From positions 61,693 to 125,692 of the forward strand of contig RECN01000095.1 of assembly GCA_007694005.1 (NCBI GenBank): DNA of 64,000 nt, written 5' to 3'. The translations under genes were made by a program, and so were the position numbers. Positions 27,827-36,422 of this stretch are shown here, in pieces. The stretch's first letter is position 1. Every line of letters starts with the position of its first letter. Source of the DNA: Spirochaetaceae bacterium (lineage in GTDB: Bacteria > Spirochaetota > Spirochaetia > DSM-27196 > SKKC01). Under the pieces are notes generated by a model. That model did no database searches, was not told the origin of the DNA, and saw only the letters and a program-made list of their open reading frames with translations.

Positions 27827-29904
27827 AATACTCCTTCCGTCCTTGCGCGGATCAGCTCAAGCGTGAGCCTGTTGACCGCGTCGATATCGTGCCGTCTTGA
27901 TGCCAGCACAAGTCTGAATAGTGCACGCCGAAGATTCCCGAGAACATCCGGCAACCGGCCACGAAGGTCCGCGGCCCGCAGTTCTATCAATCGCAACTCC
28001 GGCAGCATACTGCGAAGCTCCCTCCCACAGGCTCGTGACAGCTGACCCTCGTCCGCGCCGGATTCGTGCTGATCGAGTGTCGCCAGGAGGCCCGACACGG
28101 AATCAACGTTTACACATGCATTCCCGGCCACCTCATATACGGATGCTCCCTTGTCCGTAAGCACGTAGATAGCATTGTCCGCAGACACGCATAGGGCACG
28201 AGCACGTGACAACAGGTCATCGGTCAGATCGTCGCACCCTTCGGCAACGATTATCAGAGCATCACACTCGCGGGGGTCGGACTCTACGGACAGATCATCA
28301 GTCGCCGGGCAGACTATGTGTCCTGCAGCTCTGAGGTGATCGATGAGACCCGAATCCGTTCCGGTAAGCTCAAATACCTCGATCCTGAGTGGAATCTGAT
28401 CGCCATGAACGCGCCCACGGCTGGAATCCTGATTCATGACCACTTCAACGGCGCCCATGGTCGGAGCGGCACCATTCCGGATCCAGGAAATCGGAACCGT
28501 GACCCGAGCGGTAAGGCCAGCGGAATCGCCTTCAACAAACTCGACTGTGCCTCCGAGAACGCGAGCAAGCCTGCGCGACATCGGAAGTCCAAGCCCCAGG
28601 CCCCCGTGATCACGATTCAGGGCGTAGTCAAGCTGTACGAAGGGGTCGAAGACCCGTGATCGATCCGCCTCGCCTATGCCGGGTCCCGTGTCGCTGACAC
28701 TGATCTGCAGCTGTGTTTCGTCATCAACAGAAAAACACAGCCGGATAAGCCCGTGGTCACTGAACTTGACCGCGTTTGACAGAAGGTGCGTGAGGATCTG
28801 CTGAAGTATCGAGACGTTCACGGTGAATCTGTCCGGACAGCCGTCTGCCTTGACCAGCTCCATTCCAAGGCCTTTCCGTTCGGCCTCCTCACGCACCGAG
28901 TCGAGAACCGGTTCGACAAGCTCCCGCACCCCGGTTTCCCGGTGGCTCGATGTATCAAGTTCCAGCTCAATGCGTGAAAAATCGAGTACCGACTGCAAAA
29001 GCGACGCGAGGCGTCTCGTCGACGACGACAGAATCGACAGATACTCCCTCTGAGTTTCATCTTCGGCGAGACTGAGCGACAGATCTGCCATGCCCAGAAT
29101 ACTGTTCAATGGCGTACGAAGCTCATGCCTGATGTTACCGAGAAACTCGGCTCGTTCGCGATACAGCGCACGAGCCTCCTGTCGCGCCAGAATCAGGGCC
29201 TTTTCGTAATCAACGCGGCTCTGCACGTCGGTCAGAACGACGACGCGGCCACCTCTGTTGTCGAACTCCCGCTCGAACAGCTCGACCGGAATAGCCGTTC
29301 CTTCGGTTGTGAGCATGCGTGCCCGACGACTCCCATCATCTGCTCGTTCGAGCTCGGTCAGGCTGAGAACGGTAGACAATTTTTTCCCGAGAATGGAAAA
29401 GCCCCCTCCAAGCAGTTCTACGGATGGTTCGTTCGCAAAACGGATTATATCTTCGCTGTCTACGGATAGAATCAGACTGTCGAGATTGTCAAAAACGGCT
29501 GACAGAAGATCACGCTGTTCGGCAAGATCGCGCTCGAGCCGGATGCGCTCAAGCGCCATATCTATGACGATCTCCACCGCGTGGTCCTGAAATGGCTTCA
29601 GAATGTATCCGTGCGGTCGGGCATCCTTCGCTCGAGCAAAGTTTACCGGATCGGCGCTGGCAGTCAGAAATATAACAGGGGTTCCGAACTCGTCGCGAAA
29701 TCTCGTAGCAACTTCGATCCCATCCACCGGCCCGCGTATCCGTATATCCATGAGTGCCATATCGGGTCGGTGACGGATAACTTCTTCAAGAGCGCTGTCA
29801 GCATCTGCAGCAATTGCGCAGACCGTATGCCCCGCCGATTCAAGACGAGCGCGAATATCTACCGCGATGAGACGTTCATCTTCGACGAGCAGTATACGTG
29901 CCAT
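27823..29904 (-). CDS. Receiver-PAS-histidine kinase with divergent C-terminal domain
   Basis: 693 residues, soluble. A receiver (D53 in MALMDIRIRG) leads, then PAS (about 135-230), then HisKA with H260 in FLGNIRHELRTPLNS, then HATPase with LLSNAVKFSD, DTGPGI and HGGLGLGLPMSRRL. After about 500 comes a receiver-like beta/alpha stretch (CDALIIVAEGCDDL) without a clear phosphorylatable aspartate, then a helical tail of about 80 residues that could be a histidine-less Hpt remnant. The gene overlaps the CheY-like gene by 4 nt and follows cheB by 9 nt. Confidence 0.9.
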   Translation of the reverse strand: MARILLVEDERLIAVDIRARLESAGHTVCAIAADADSALEEVIRHRPDMALMDIRIRGPVDGIEVATRFRDEFGTPVIFLTASADPVNFARAKDARPHGYILKPFQDHAVEIVIDMALERIRLERDLAEQRDLLSAVFDNLDSLILSVDSEDIIRFANEPSVELLGGGFSILGKKLSTVLSLTELERADDGSRRARMLTTEGTAIPVELFEREFDNRGGRVVVLTDVQSRVDYEKALILARQEARALYRERAEFLGNIRHELRTPLNSILGMADLSLSLAEDETQREYLSILSSSTRRLASLLQSVLDFSRIELELDTSSHRETGVRELVEPVLDSVREEAERKGLGMELVKADGCPDRFTVNVSILQQILTHLLSNAVKFSDHGLIRLCFSVDDETQLQISVSDTGPGIGEADRSRVFDPFVQLDYALNRDHGGLGLGLPMSRRLARVLGGTVEFVEGDSAGLTARVTVPISWIRNGAAPTMGAVEVVMNQDSSRGRVHGDQIPLRIEVFELTGTDSGLIDHLRAAGHIVCPATDDLSVESDPRECDALIIVAEGCDDLTDDLLSRARALCVSADNAIYVLTDKGASVYEVAGNACVNVDSVSGLLATLDQHESGADEGQLSRACGRELRSMLPELRLIELRAADLRGRLPDVLGNLRRALFRLVLASRRHDIDAVNRLTLELIRARTEGVL

Positions 29905-29913
29905 ACGCAGTAA

Positions 29914-30999
29914 TTAAGACTTTCCTCCGGCAACCCTGAGTATACCCGCGGCAATGGCACCAAGAGGAAGCTGCTTATCGACCGCTCCCCGCTTGAAGGC
30001 TTCGTGCGGCATTCCATAGACCACACAGGTTTCTTCATCCTGGCCTATATTGTAGGCTCCCGCTTCCTTCATCTCGAGCATTCCCCGCGCACCGTCGTCC
30101 CCCATTCCGGTCATAATGACACCGACCGCGTTCGCACCGGCATACCGTGCCGCAGACCGGAACAGGACGTCAACGGACGGCCTGTGTCGACTGACCAGGG
30201 GGCCGTCCTTTACGTCAACGTAGTATCTCGCACCCGAACGTTTCAGCAGCACATGTTTGTTACCCGGAGCGATCAGCACCTGACCTCGGATAACCGAATC
30301 ATTCTGTTCGGCTTCCTTCACCGTAACCCTGCATAACTCGTTTAAACGCTTTGCAAAGGAGGCGGTGAAGTGCTCGGGCATGTGCTGTACGACGACGGTA
30401 CCCGGGGCATCGAGAGGAAGCCCCTCAAGAAGCAGCCGGAGCGCTTCGGTTCCGCCGGTCGATGCGCCGATCACGACAACTTTTTCTGTAGTCTCGATCG
30501 TATGTCTACCGCCCTTGGGTAAATCGAGAACAACCCCGGCGTCATACTTTGGCTGGGGTTCATTGCGATCCGAACCAGTCGGCAATTTCTTCAGGCGGGC
30601 GAGCCGGGCGGCCTTCACCGCATCGCATATCCGTACCTTTGATTCCTCAAGAAAATGCTTGGTCCCCATTTTCGGTTTCTCGATGATATCAACGGCACCG
30701 TACTCAAGAGCACGAAGCGCATTCATTGAACCGGCTCCGGCCTGGCTCGAACAGATCACCACGGGAATCGGTCTCTGGGCCATGAGTTTTCGGAGAAACG
30801 TTATGCCGTCCATACGTGGCATTTCCACATCGAGGGTGAGCACGTCAGGGTCGAGTGTTTCAAGTTTTTTTGCGGCAATTATCGGGTCTGCAGCGGTTGC
30901 GATCACCTCAATTCCGGGATCTCCGTCGAGTATCTGCCTCATCGTTTCCCGGACGACCGCAGAATCATCGACTATCATTACTTTGATCAGTCCTGGCAT
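29914..30999 (-). CDS. cheB: Chemotaxis protein-glutamate methylesterase/deamidase
   Basis: 361 residues from ATG 30999 (AGGAGC seven bases upstream; the frame is open further but only through cheR). Receiver domain with D57 in [13 protein letters not shown]. The esterase triad residues are serine in [12 protein letters not shown], histidine in [12 protein letters not shown], and aspartate in [15 protein letters not shown]. CheB removes methyl groups from chemoreceptors when phosphorylated by CheA, giving adaptation. It lies 19 nt after cheR. Confidence 0.96.
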   Translation of the reverse strand: MPGLIKVMIVDDSAVVRETMRQILDGDPGIEVIATAADPIIAAKKLETLDPDVLTLDVEMPRMDGITFLRKLMAQRPIPVVICSSQAGAGSMNALRALEYGAVDIIEKPKMGTKHFLEESKVRICDAVKAARLARLKKLPTGSDRNEPQPKYDAGVVLDLPKGGRHTIETTEKVVVIGASTGGTEALRLLLEGLPLDAPGTVVVQHMPEHFTASFAKRLNELCRVTVKEAEQNDSVIRGQVLIAPGNKHVLLKRSGARYYVDVKDGPLVSRHRPSVDVLFRSAARYAGANAVGVIMTGMGDDGARGMLEMKEAGAYNIGQDEETCVVYGMPHEAFKRGAVDKQLPLGAIAAGILRVAGGKS

Positions 31000-31018
31000 G
31001 CAAACGCTCCTGTTTTGG

Positions 31019-31855
31019 TCAATCGATACGCTGGTATACTGTCGGCGCCACTGTCCGATACGGCAGTTCCGCGCCGGCAAGAGTCTCTGAGTGACCGAGT
31101 ATGAGGTACCCGTCCGGATGAAGATAGTGATGCAGATGCTCCACGAGTTTGAGCTGCCGTGGGCGATCAAAATAGATTATTACGTTCCGACAGAAGATTA
31201 CGTGAAACTTCTGCCGTAAGCCGAAGTCCTCGTCCATGAGATTCAGTCGCTGGTACCGAACGCTGCGTCGAAGCTCGGGTTTCACACGCGCGAGGCTCTT
31301 TGTCTGATCCTTACTTTTCAGGAAATAGCGCTTCTTCAGGTCTGTACTGATCGGTGCCAGTCGGTCCACAGGGTACACACCCATGCGCGCACGATCGAGT
31401 ACACGCGTCGATATATCAGTGCCAAGAACATCAAATTGAAAGCCTTTCTGCTGCCGTGCAAACTCGGCCAGAACGATTGCAATGGTGTATGGCTCTTCGC
31501 CGCTTGAGGCAGCCGCAGACCACACGTGCATCGGCTCGTTGTATCCCCACCCGTTCTCCGGAAAGTGCTTCGGCAGGATGCGATCGGAAAGGTATCGAAA
31601 GTGATCCGGTTCCCGGAAGAAATCAGTCTTGTTCGTCGTTACCGCATCGATCATGTGTATCAACTCGTCGCTGGCTACTCCGTCGCTGAACACGTGATCG
31701 AGATATTCTGAGTATGTGTCATGGCCGAGGACACGCAGCCTCTTGTGAAGACGACTCTCAAGCATGACTTTCTTCGTCGGAGGCATGCGTATTCCGAGCT
31801 GCCCTTCGATGAACTCCGACAGGCGCCGGAAATCACGATCTGTCAGATGTATCAT
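31019..31855 (-). CDS. cheR: Chemotaxis protein methyltransferase
   Basis: 278 residues. SAM-dependent methylation of receptor glutamates, opposing CheB. An N-terminal helical domain (1-80, with [10 protein letters not shown]) precedes the Rossmann domain with [16 protein letters not shown] and [10 protein letters not shown]. No TPR extension. Its start overlaps the cheA stop by 4 nt, so the two are translationally coupled. No chemoreceptor gene is in the window. Confidence 0.96.
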   Translation of the reverse strand: MIHLTDRDFRRLSEFIEGQLGIRMPPTKKVMLESRLHKRLRVLGHDTYSEYLDHVFSDGVASDELIHMIDAVTTNKTDFFREPDHFRYLSDRILPKHFPENGWGYNEPMHVWSAAASSGEEPYTIAIVLAEFARQQKGFQFDVLGTDISTRVLDRARMGVYPVDRLAPISTDLKKRYFLKSKDQTKSLARVKPELRRSVRYQRLNLMDEDFGLRQKFHVIFCRNVIIYFDRPRQLKLVEHLHHYLHPDGYLILGHSETLAGAELPYRTVAPTVYQRID

Positions 31856-33996
31856 CGTGATGATCCATCGATCGCACCGACAGCTGCGTGGCTCGTTTCC
31901 TTTCTGACTGCGATCCTGCCAAGACGTGCGAGATCAAGGACAAGCGCAACACTACCGTCACCAAGGATCGTCGCACCCGAGACCCCTTCCACTGCCCGAA
32001 ACATCCGTCCTAGATCCTTAATTACTGTCTGGTGATCACCAAGTACTGCATCGACAACCATGCCCACAGGCCCTTCTGCCAACTGCACGACCACAATCTG
32101 TTCATACTCCGGCCGTTCGCCCGATACATTGAACACATCACGAAGATGTACATAGGGAAGCACTTCTCCACGATTACTGATATAGCTGTCACGGCGCTGA
32201 CTGCGCTGACTGCTGTGAAGTTCAATACATTCGGAGACCGATGAAAGGGGAAACACATAGTGATTATCACCGAGACGAACCAGCAGACCGTCTATGATCG
32301 CAAGCGTGAGCGGTATCACGAGCGAGAACTCCGATCCTTCGCCAGAGGTACTTGTTACGCGTACTGACCCGCCGAATGCCTCTACCTGGCGCTTGACGAC
32401 ATCCATGCCGACGCCACGACCGCTGACTTCCGTTACCGCCTGAGCCGTGGAAAACCCGGGATGGAAAAGCAGATCGTAGAGCGCATCATCGGGAAGCGAC
32501 TCCTCTTCGGTTATGAGACCGCGCTGAACAGCCTTCTCACGAACGCGCTGTGTATTGATGCCTGCTCCGTCATCTTTCACCGAAATAACAACCGTCGCAC
32601 CAACGTGCCTGGCTCCAAGCGTCACGGTCGCGGTCCTGGCTTTGCCTGCTTCCGCACGGGTCGCCGGGCTCTCAATTCCGTGATCGACCGCATTCCTTAC
32701 GAGATGAACGAGTGGATCGTTCAGACGTTCAATAACGGTTTTATCCAGCTCAGTCTCTCCACCTTCGGTTACGAGATCCACGCTCTTCCCCATGTCCGAA
32801 GACAGGTCCCGGATAAGTCGTCTGAAGCGACTGAAAGTGGCACCGACCGGGACCATGCGCACGCTCATTGTTCGATCTCGTAGTTCATCTACGAGACGCT
32901 CAAGATTCTCCGATATCGAGATTACATCGGGCTCACCGGTCTTTCCAACGGTACTGCTGAGGCGTGCCTGCAAGGTCACGAGTTCTCCTACGAGGTCGAC
33001 AAGATGATCGAGCTTGTCCGACCCTACCCTGATACTGGATGATGAGAGCTCACTCTGGAACCGTTCCCGGCTCCGCCGCACATGATCCTGTTCTGTCAAT
33101 GCAGACTGAACATCAGCCTCGGAAACGCCCTCGTCGACGAAGATCTCTCCGATGCGGCGTTGCGCCTGCGCAGCCCGCTCTGCCATCATGGCATCAATCA
33201 CGCCGCGCTCGGACAGGATCTGTCCGATGCGCTTGTAGCCGTGTTCTTCAACGGCGTCTTCAAGGTTTTCGATGATCTGTATCTCGATCTCAGCAGAGTC
33301 TTCGACAAACATGAAAACGTCACGCACCTGGTCTACAGATGCAGTTGTGGTCAGAAACACGAACCATCCGACGTAGCAGCGCTCGGGGTCAATTTCCGAA
33401 AGAGGCGGTATTTTATCAAGATACGGGACCGCACTGTACATGCCCAGTTCAGAGAGCTCCTGAAGGAGCAGAATGGGGTTGGTACCGTTGAGATATATGT
33501 CCGGTTTCGGCATGAAGTGTATGCGGTAGGTAACCAGAGCCCCCCCGGCGGGAGCTGTACCGGAGGCTCGAGCCTTCACGGTCAGCTCGGCTCCTGCCGT
33601 CGTAGCTCCGCCCGGTCGGATATCGGCGACCGCCGACTGGAATTTTTCCGACAGCATGGCACTGTATGAAGCCAGATCGTCGGGAGGCGGTTCCGGCGCA
33701 TCAAGAAGCTCGCGAATATGATCTCGTGCCGCAAGCGTGAGCCCGGCGAGCTCTTTGCTGAACGGAACGTCTCCGGCTTTGACCTCTTCGAGCGAGCTCT
33801 CCAGAGTATGAGCGAAGCCACCGATGTGATCGAAACCGAACATACCGGCGGATCCCTTAATGGTATGCATGGTTCGGAACACACTCATGATCTGCTCTGT
33901 GTCCTGAGGATTCGCTTCGAGCTCAAGGAGGGTCGACTCAAGCCTGTTGAGGAGCTCCAATGCCTCGTCCCGGAATGCGTCCTTGAAATTATCCAC
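31852..33996 (-). CDS. cheA: Chemotaxis histidine kinase CheA
   Basis: 714 residues from GTG 33996 (AGGAAG just upstream; the longer frame runs through the STAS gene). P1 has phospho-acceptor H44 in FRTMHTIKGSAGMFGF. A P2-like domain (about 155-245) may bind CheY and CheB. The P3 dimerisation region has SIRVGSDKLDHLVDLVGELV. P4 has HLVRNAVDHGIE, DDGAGI and GRGVGMDVV, all intact. A C-terminal CheW-like P5 follows (DNHYVFPLSSVSECI). GTG overlaps the STAS stop codon region by 8 nt. No cheW lies nearby. Confidence 0.96.
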   Translation of the reverse strand: MDNFKDAFRDEALELLNRLESTLLELEANPQDTEQIMSVFRTMHTIKGSAGMFGFDHIGGFAHTLESSLEEVKAGDVPFSKELAGLTLAARDHIRELLDAPEPPPDDLASYSAMLSEKFQSAVADIRPGGATTAGAELTVKARASGTAPAGGALVTYRIHFMPKPDIYLNGTNPILLLQELSELGMYSAVPYLDKIPPLSEIDPERCYVGWFVFLTTTASVDQVRDVFMFVEDSAEIEIQIIENLEDAVEEHGYKRIGQILSERGVIDAMMAERAAQAQRRIGEIFVDEGVSEADVQSALTEQDHVRRSRERFQSELSSSSIRVGSDKLDHLVDLVGELVTLQARLSSTVGKTGEPDVISISENLERLVDELRDRTMSVRMVPVGATFSRFRRLIRDLSSDMGKSVDLVTEGGETELDKTVIERLNDPLVHLVRNAVDHGIESPATRAEAGKARTATVTLGARHVGATVVISVKDDGAGINTQRVREKAVQRGLITEEESLPDDALYDLLFHPGFSTAQAVTEVSGRGVGMDVVKRQVEAFGGSVRVTSTSGEGSEFSLVIPLTLAIIDGLLVRLGDNHYVFPLSSVSECIELHSSQRSQRRDSYISNRGEVLPYVHLRDVFNVSGERPEYEQIVVVQLAEGPVGMVVDAVLGDHQTVIKDLGRMFRAVEGVSGATILGDGSVALVLDLARLGRIAVRKETSHAAVGAIDGSSR

Positions 33997-34405
33997 GATC
34001 TTCCTCTCCCGATGAATCGCCGGTCTTCGCTTTGTCTCTACCCGCAAACTCCAGCAGCAGCGCTTCCAGCTCAGGAGCTCCCCGGGGTACGTCGACACAG
34101 AACCCGCCGGTAACGAGTGCCGAGCCCAATGCCTCCGGTACGTCGCCGGAAAGCAACAGGGTATGTCCACGGCGTACAGCCTCGCGCTTTGCTGAGTACA
34201 GCAGGTGTATGCCTGCCAGATCTACGCGTTCAACCTGAGAGACCGACAGCAACACCGTAGACGAAGCCTGGAACGCTTCGAGAATATCGTTTCGCACCGA
34301 GGCGACACGCTCCACGGTAAACGAAGGTGGCAGCGAAACAACCCGCATATCAAGTCCTGAAGACGCAGCGGCGTCGCTTTTTCGCGTTTCTTTTTTACGT
34401 GCCAT
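33989..34405 (-). CDS. STAS-domain protein at the head of the chemotaxis block
   Basis: 138 residues from ATG 34405, or about 119 from ATG 34348, which has AGGA eight bases upstream. A single STAS (anti-anti-sigma) domain. The usual D-S-x-G phosphorylation site reads VDLAGIHLL, so the serine is replaced by leucine and regulation by a serine kinase is unlikely. A lysine-rich N-terminus and acidic C-terminus (TGDSSGEEDRG) flank the fold. The gene overlaps cheA by 8 nt, so its product is probably made with CheA and acts in the same pathway, perhaps as a scaffold. Confidence 0.82.
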   Translation of the reverse strand: MARKKETRKSDAAASSGLDMRVVSLPPSFTVERVASVRNDILEAFQASSTVLLSVSQVERVDLAGIHLLYSAKREAVRRGHTLLLSGDVPEALGSALVTGGFCVDVPRGAPELEALLLEFAGRDKAKTGDSSGEEDRG

Positions 34406-34411
34406 AACTCC

Positions 34412-34439
34412 ATTATATAAAATTATCCGGGTCTAGCAA
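34412..34439 (-). promoter_or_regulatory. Promoter of the STAS-cheA-cheR-cheB block
   Basis: On the minus strand: -35 TTGCTA (34439-34434), 16-bp spacer, consensus -10 TATAAT (34417-34412). The -10 overlaps the TAA stop of the preceding protease gene. The predicted start of transcription is about 34405, exactly the A of the first STAS ATG, so a transcript from here is leaderless or uses ATG 34348. Confidence 0.55.
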
Positions 34440-36422
34440 AGCTGCTAATTGTATTCCGCGCGTAATGAATCCTGCTCTGCGGGGACGAATTGCGATCCGG
34501 AGGATGGCAACCCGGTTGTCGGTGTCGACAATCCAGTCCTGAAGCGAAAAAGGATCCTGTGCGGACAGTCCGGTCTCGTCGGCGACGGTACCGGGAAACA
34601 CCCGTTCAATGCGAAAATCCCTTCTCCATATCGATGATGAGAGCTCCTGCACGTTCATGCCGAACAGAGTACCAAACAGGGCCGTCTCCCGGTCTCTCTC
34701 AAGCGCGTACTCGACAGGACTGACCGGCCGATCTGCGAGCGAAACCACGGTATGATGCGGCTGTCCGTCGCGGGTCACTTCGAGCGAAACCAGTGTATCA
34801 ACCGGTAGCCCCATGATCAGGTCCTGGGCACTCACCAGATCGCGAACCGGGACACCGTCAATTCGCTCGATACGGTCACCGGCACGAATGCCCGCCTCGG
34901 CAGCCGATGAGCCGGGCAATACGTAGGCCACTTCAAGCGCGTTCCGAACAGACTGCAGCCCGAGACCCAGCCAGCCGTGTCTGACCTGGCCTTCCGTATA
35001 CAGATCGACCAGTATGTGCTGTATCCAGCGGCTCGGCACCGCGAAGTTGACATTCTCGAACTGGGCAATTCCGGCGAACGCGACTCCTACGAGCGTACCG
35101 TCCCCGTGTACCACCGGCCCCCCGGAGTTACCGGGATTCAGCGCTGCATCAATCTGCATTGCGTCTCCGAGCTGAAGGTAGCGTCGGCCGGTGGCGGAAA
35201 TGATTCCAGAGCTGATCGAGCTCGAAAGTCCCCCCGGAGAACCCATCGCGAACACGACGCTGCCAGGGCGGAGCGCCTGCACATCGGGCACCGAAAACAG
35301 ATACTCGGGCTCAACCTCGGCCTTCAGCAGTGCAATATCGAGGATTTCATCGTACCCTATCACCCGTGCAGGTATTCTGACGCTGCGATTGTCCGGAAGA
35401 CGGATGAACAGTCTGCTGAACCCGTCGTGACGCGGATCGACCTGGCTCCGAATGACGTGATAATTGGTTATGAGGTATCCCCGGGGGTCAATAAAGAAAC
35501 CGCTGCCGATGACCTGATCTCGTATACCGACACCGCCGCGTATGCGGATTCCCTGATCGACAAGGATGGTCGCAGTACCGGCGAGCATGTCCGAAAGCTG
35601 ATACTCGTTGTCAAGAAACTCTCTCGCTTCAGCAGGAAGCTCCGAGCCATTTTGAGTAAGAACGTCCGTCAGACGTTCAACCGCGAATCGGTGATTCAGT
35701 TCAATTGCGTCCTGCAGATACGAAAGAATGATGTCAGGCTCGAGGGTGCCGAACCCGGGCGTGCGCAACAGAACCTGCAGGGAAGCCACCAGATTTCCGT
35801 CCCGTCGGAGTTGTTGTGCCCACTCGACGTACAGCGTATCAAGTCCGGAAATCTGACCCGAAAGCTCATTCCCGCGTTCGCTGAATCGGCCTTCTATCTC
35901 CGGGCTGCGGATCGGTTCGTTATCCTGTGTGCGTTCGGGTCGAGGCGTTTCAGGCGGATCAACGGGGGCAATTTCAGGCTGTTCGGGTGCCGGCGCGGGT
36001 TCGCTGTCGCTTTGCCATGCGTAGATGGCGGCGAGACTCTTCCACCGTGCAATCGCCTGCTCGTACTGTCCGTTGTCCCGCAGGTCCGCAAGTTCCACCT
36101 GCAGCGAACGGATGATCTCCGCTCGAAAACCGGACATCTCCGAGGATGTAAGGACGCCCTCGTCCAGACCGAGGAGCCGTGGCATTGCCCGTCCTGAGGT
36201 GTCGCTTTCGATCCGGGTCCGCAGATCGTCACGTACAACGTCCTCCCTCTGGGAGATGGTCCTGGGCACCGGCTGCGAAGATCCGCAGCCTGCGAGTACC
36301 ACAAGCAGACCTGCGGAAACGAAGCTCTTAAAAAATCGGCGAAAGAATGCTCCAGAGACGGTCGATCCGTGGCGCCGGTGCTTCGAGGAACTGCAGGAAC
36401 TCCGCGCGTCGGGTCGAATCAC
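34413..36422 (-). CDS. HtrA/DegP-like serine protease with PDZ domain, probable lipoprotein
   Basis: About 669 residues as drawn. The start is uncertain: GTG 36422 is the closest usual start codon upstream of the lipoprotein signal RRFFKSFVSAGLLVVLAGC, but it has no Shine-Dalgarno and lies 95 nt inside the upstream gene. Next comes a Pro/Glu-rich linker and a helical region. A trypsin-like domain follows with His in ITNYHVIR, Asp in EILDIALLKAE and Ser in LNPGNSGGPVV. A PDZ domain (VAYVLPGSSAAEAGIRAGD) and a second PDZ-like C-terminal segment follow. Expected role: quality control of envelope proteins. See the finding on its start. Confidence 0.8.
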   Translation of the reverse strand: MIRPDARSSCSSSKHRRHGSTVSGAFFRRFFKSFVSAGLLVVLAGCGSSQPVPRTISQREDVVRDDLRTRIESDTSGRAMPRLLGLDEGVLTSSEMSGFRAEIIRSLQVELADLRDNGQYEQAIARWKSLAAIYAWQSDSEPAPAPEQPEIAPVDPPETPRPERTQDNEPIRSPEIEGRFSERGNELSGQISGLDTLYVEWAQQLRRDGNLVASLQVLLRTPGFGTLEPDIILSYLQDAIELNHRFAVERLTDVLTQNGSELPAEAREFLDNEYQLSDMLAGTATILVDQGIRIRGGVGIRDQVIGSGFFIDPRGYLITNYHVIRSQVDPRHDGFSRLFIRLPDNRSVRIPARVIGYDEILDIALLKAEVEPEYLFSVPDVQALRPGSVVFAMGSPGGLSSSISSGIISATGRRYLQLGDAMQIDAALNPGNSGGPVVHGDGTLVGVAFAGIAQFENVNFAVPSRWIQHILVDLYTEGQVRHGWLGLGLQSVRNALEVAYVLPGSSAAEAGIRAGDRIERIDGVPVRDLVSAQDLIMGLPVDTLVSLEVTRDGQPHHTVVSLADRPVSPVEYALERDRETALFGTLFGMNVQELSSSIWRRDFRIERVFPGTVADETGLSAQDPFSLQDWIVDTDNRVAILRIAIRPRRAGFITRGIQLAALLDPDNFI

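Noticed and set aside
34977..36197. 406-codon open frame opposite the HtrA-like gene
   Set aside because: The minus strand carries the catalytic triad and PDZ motifs; the plus frame has no recognisable features.
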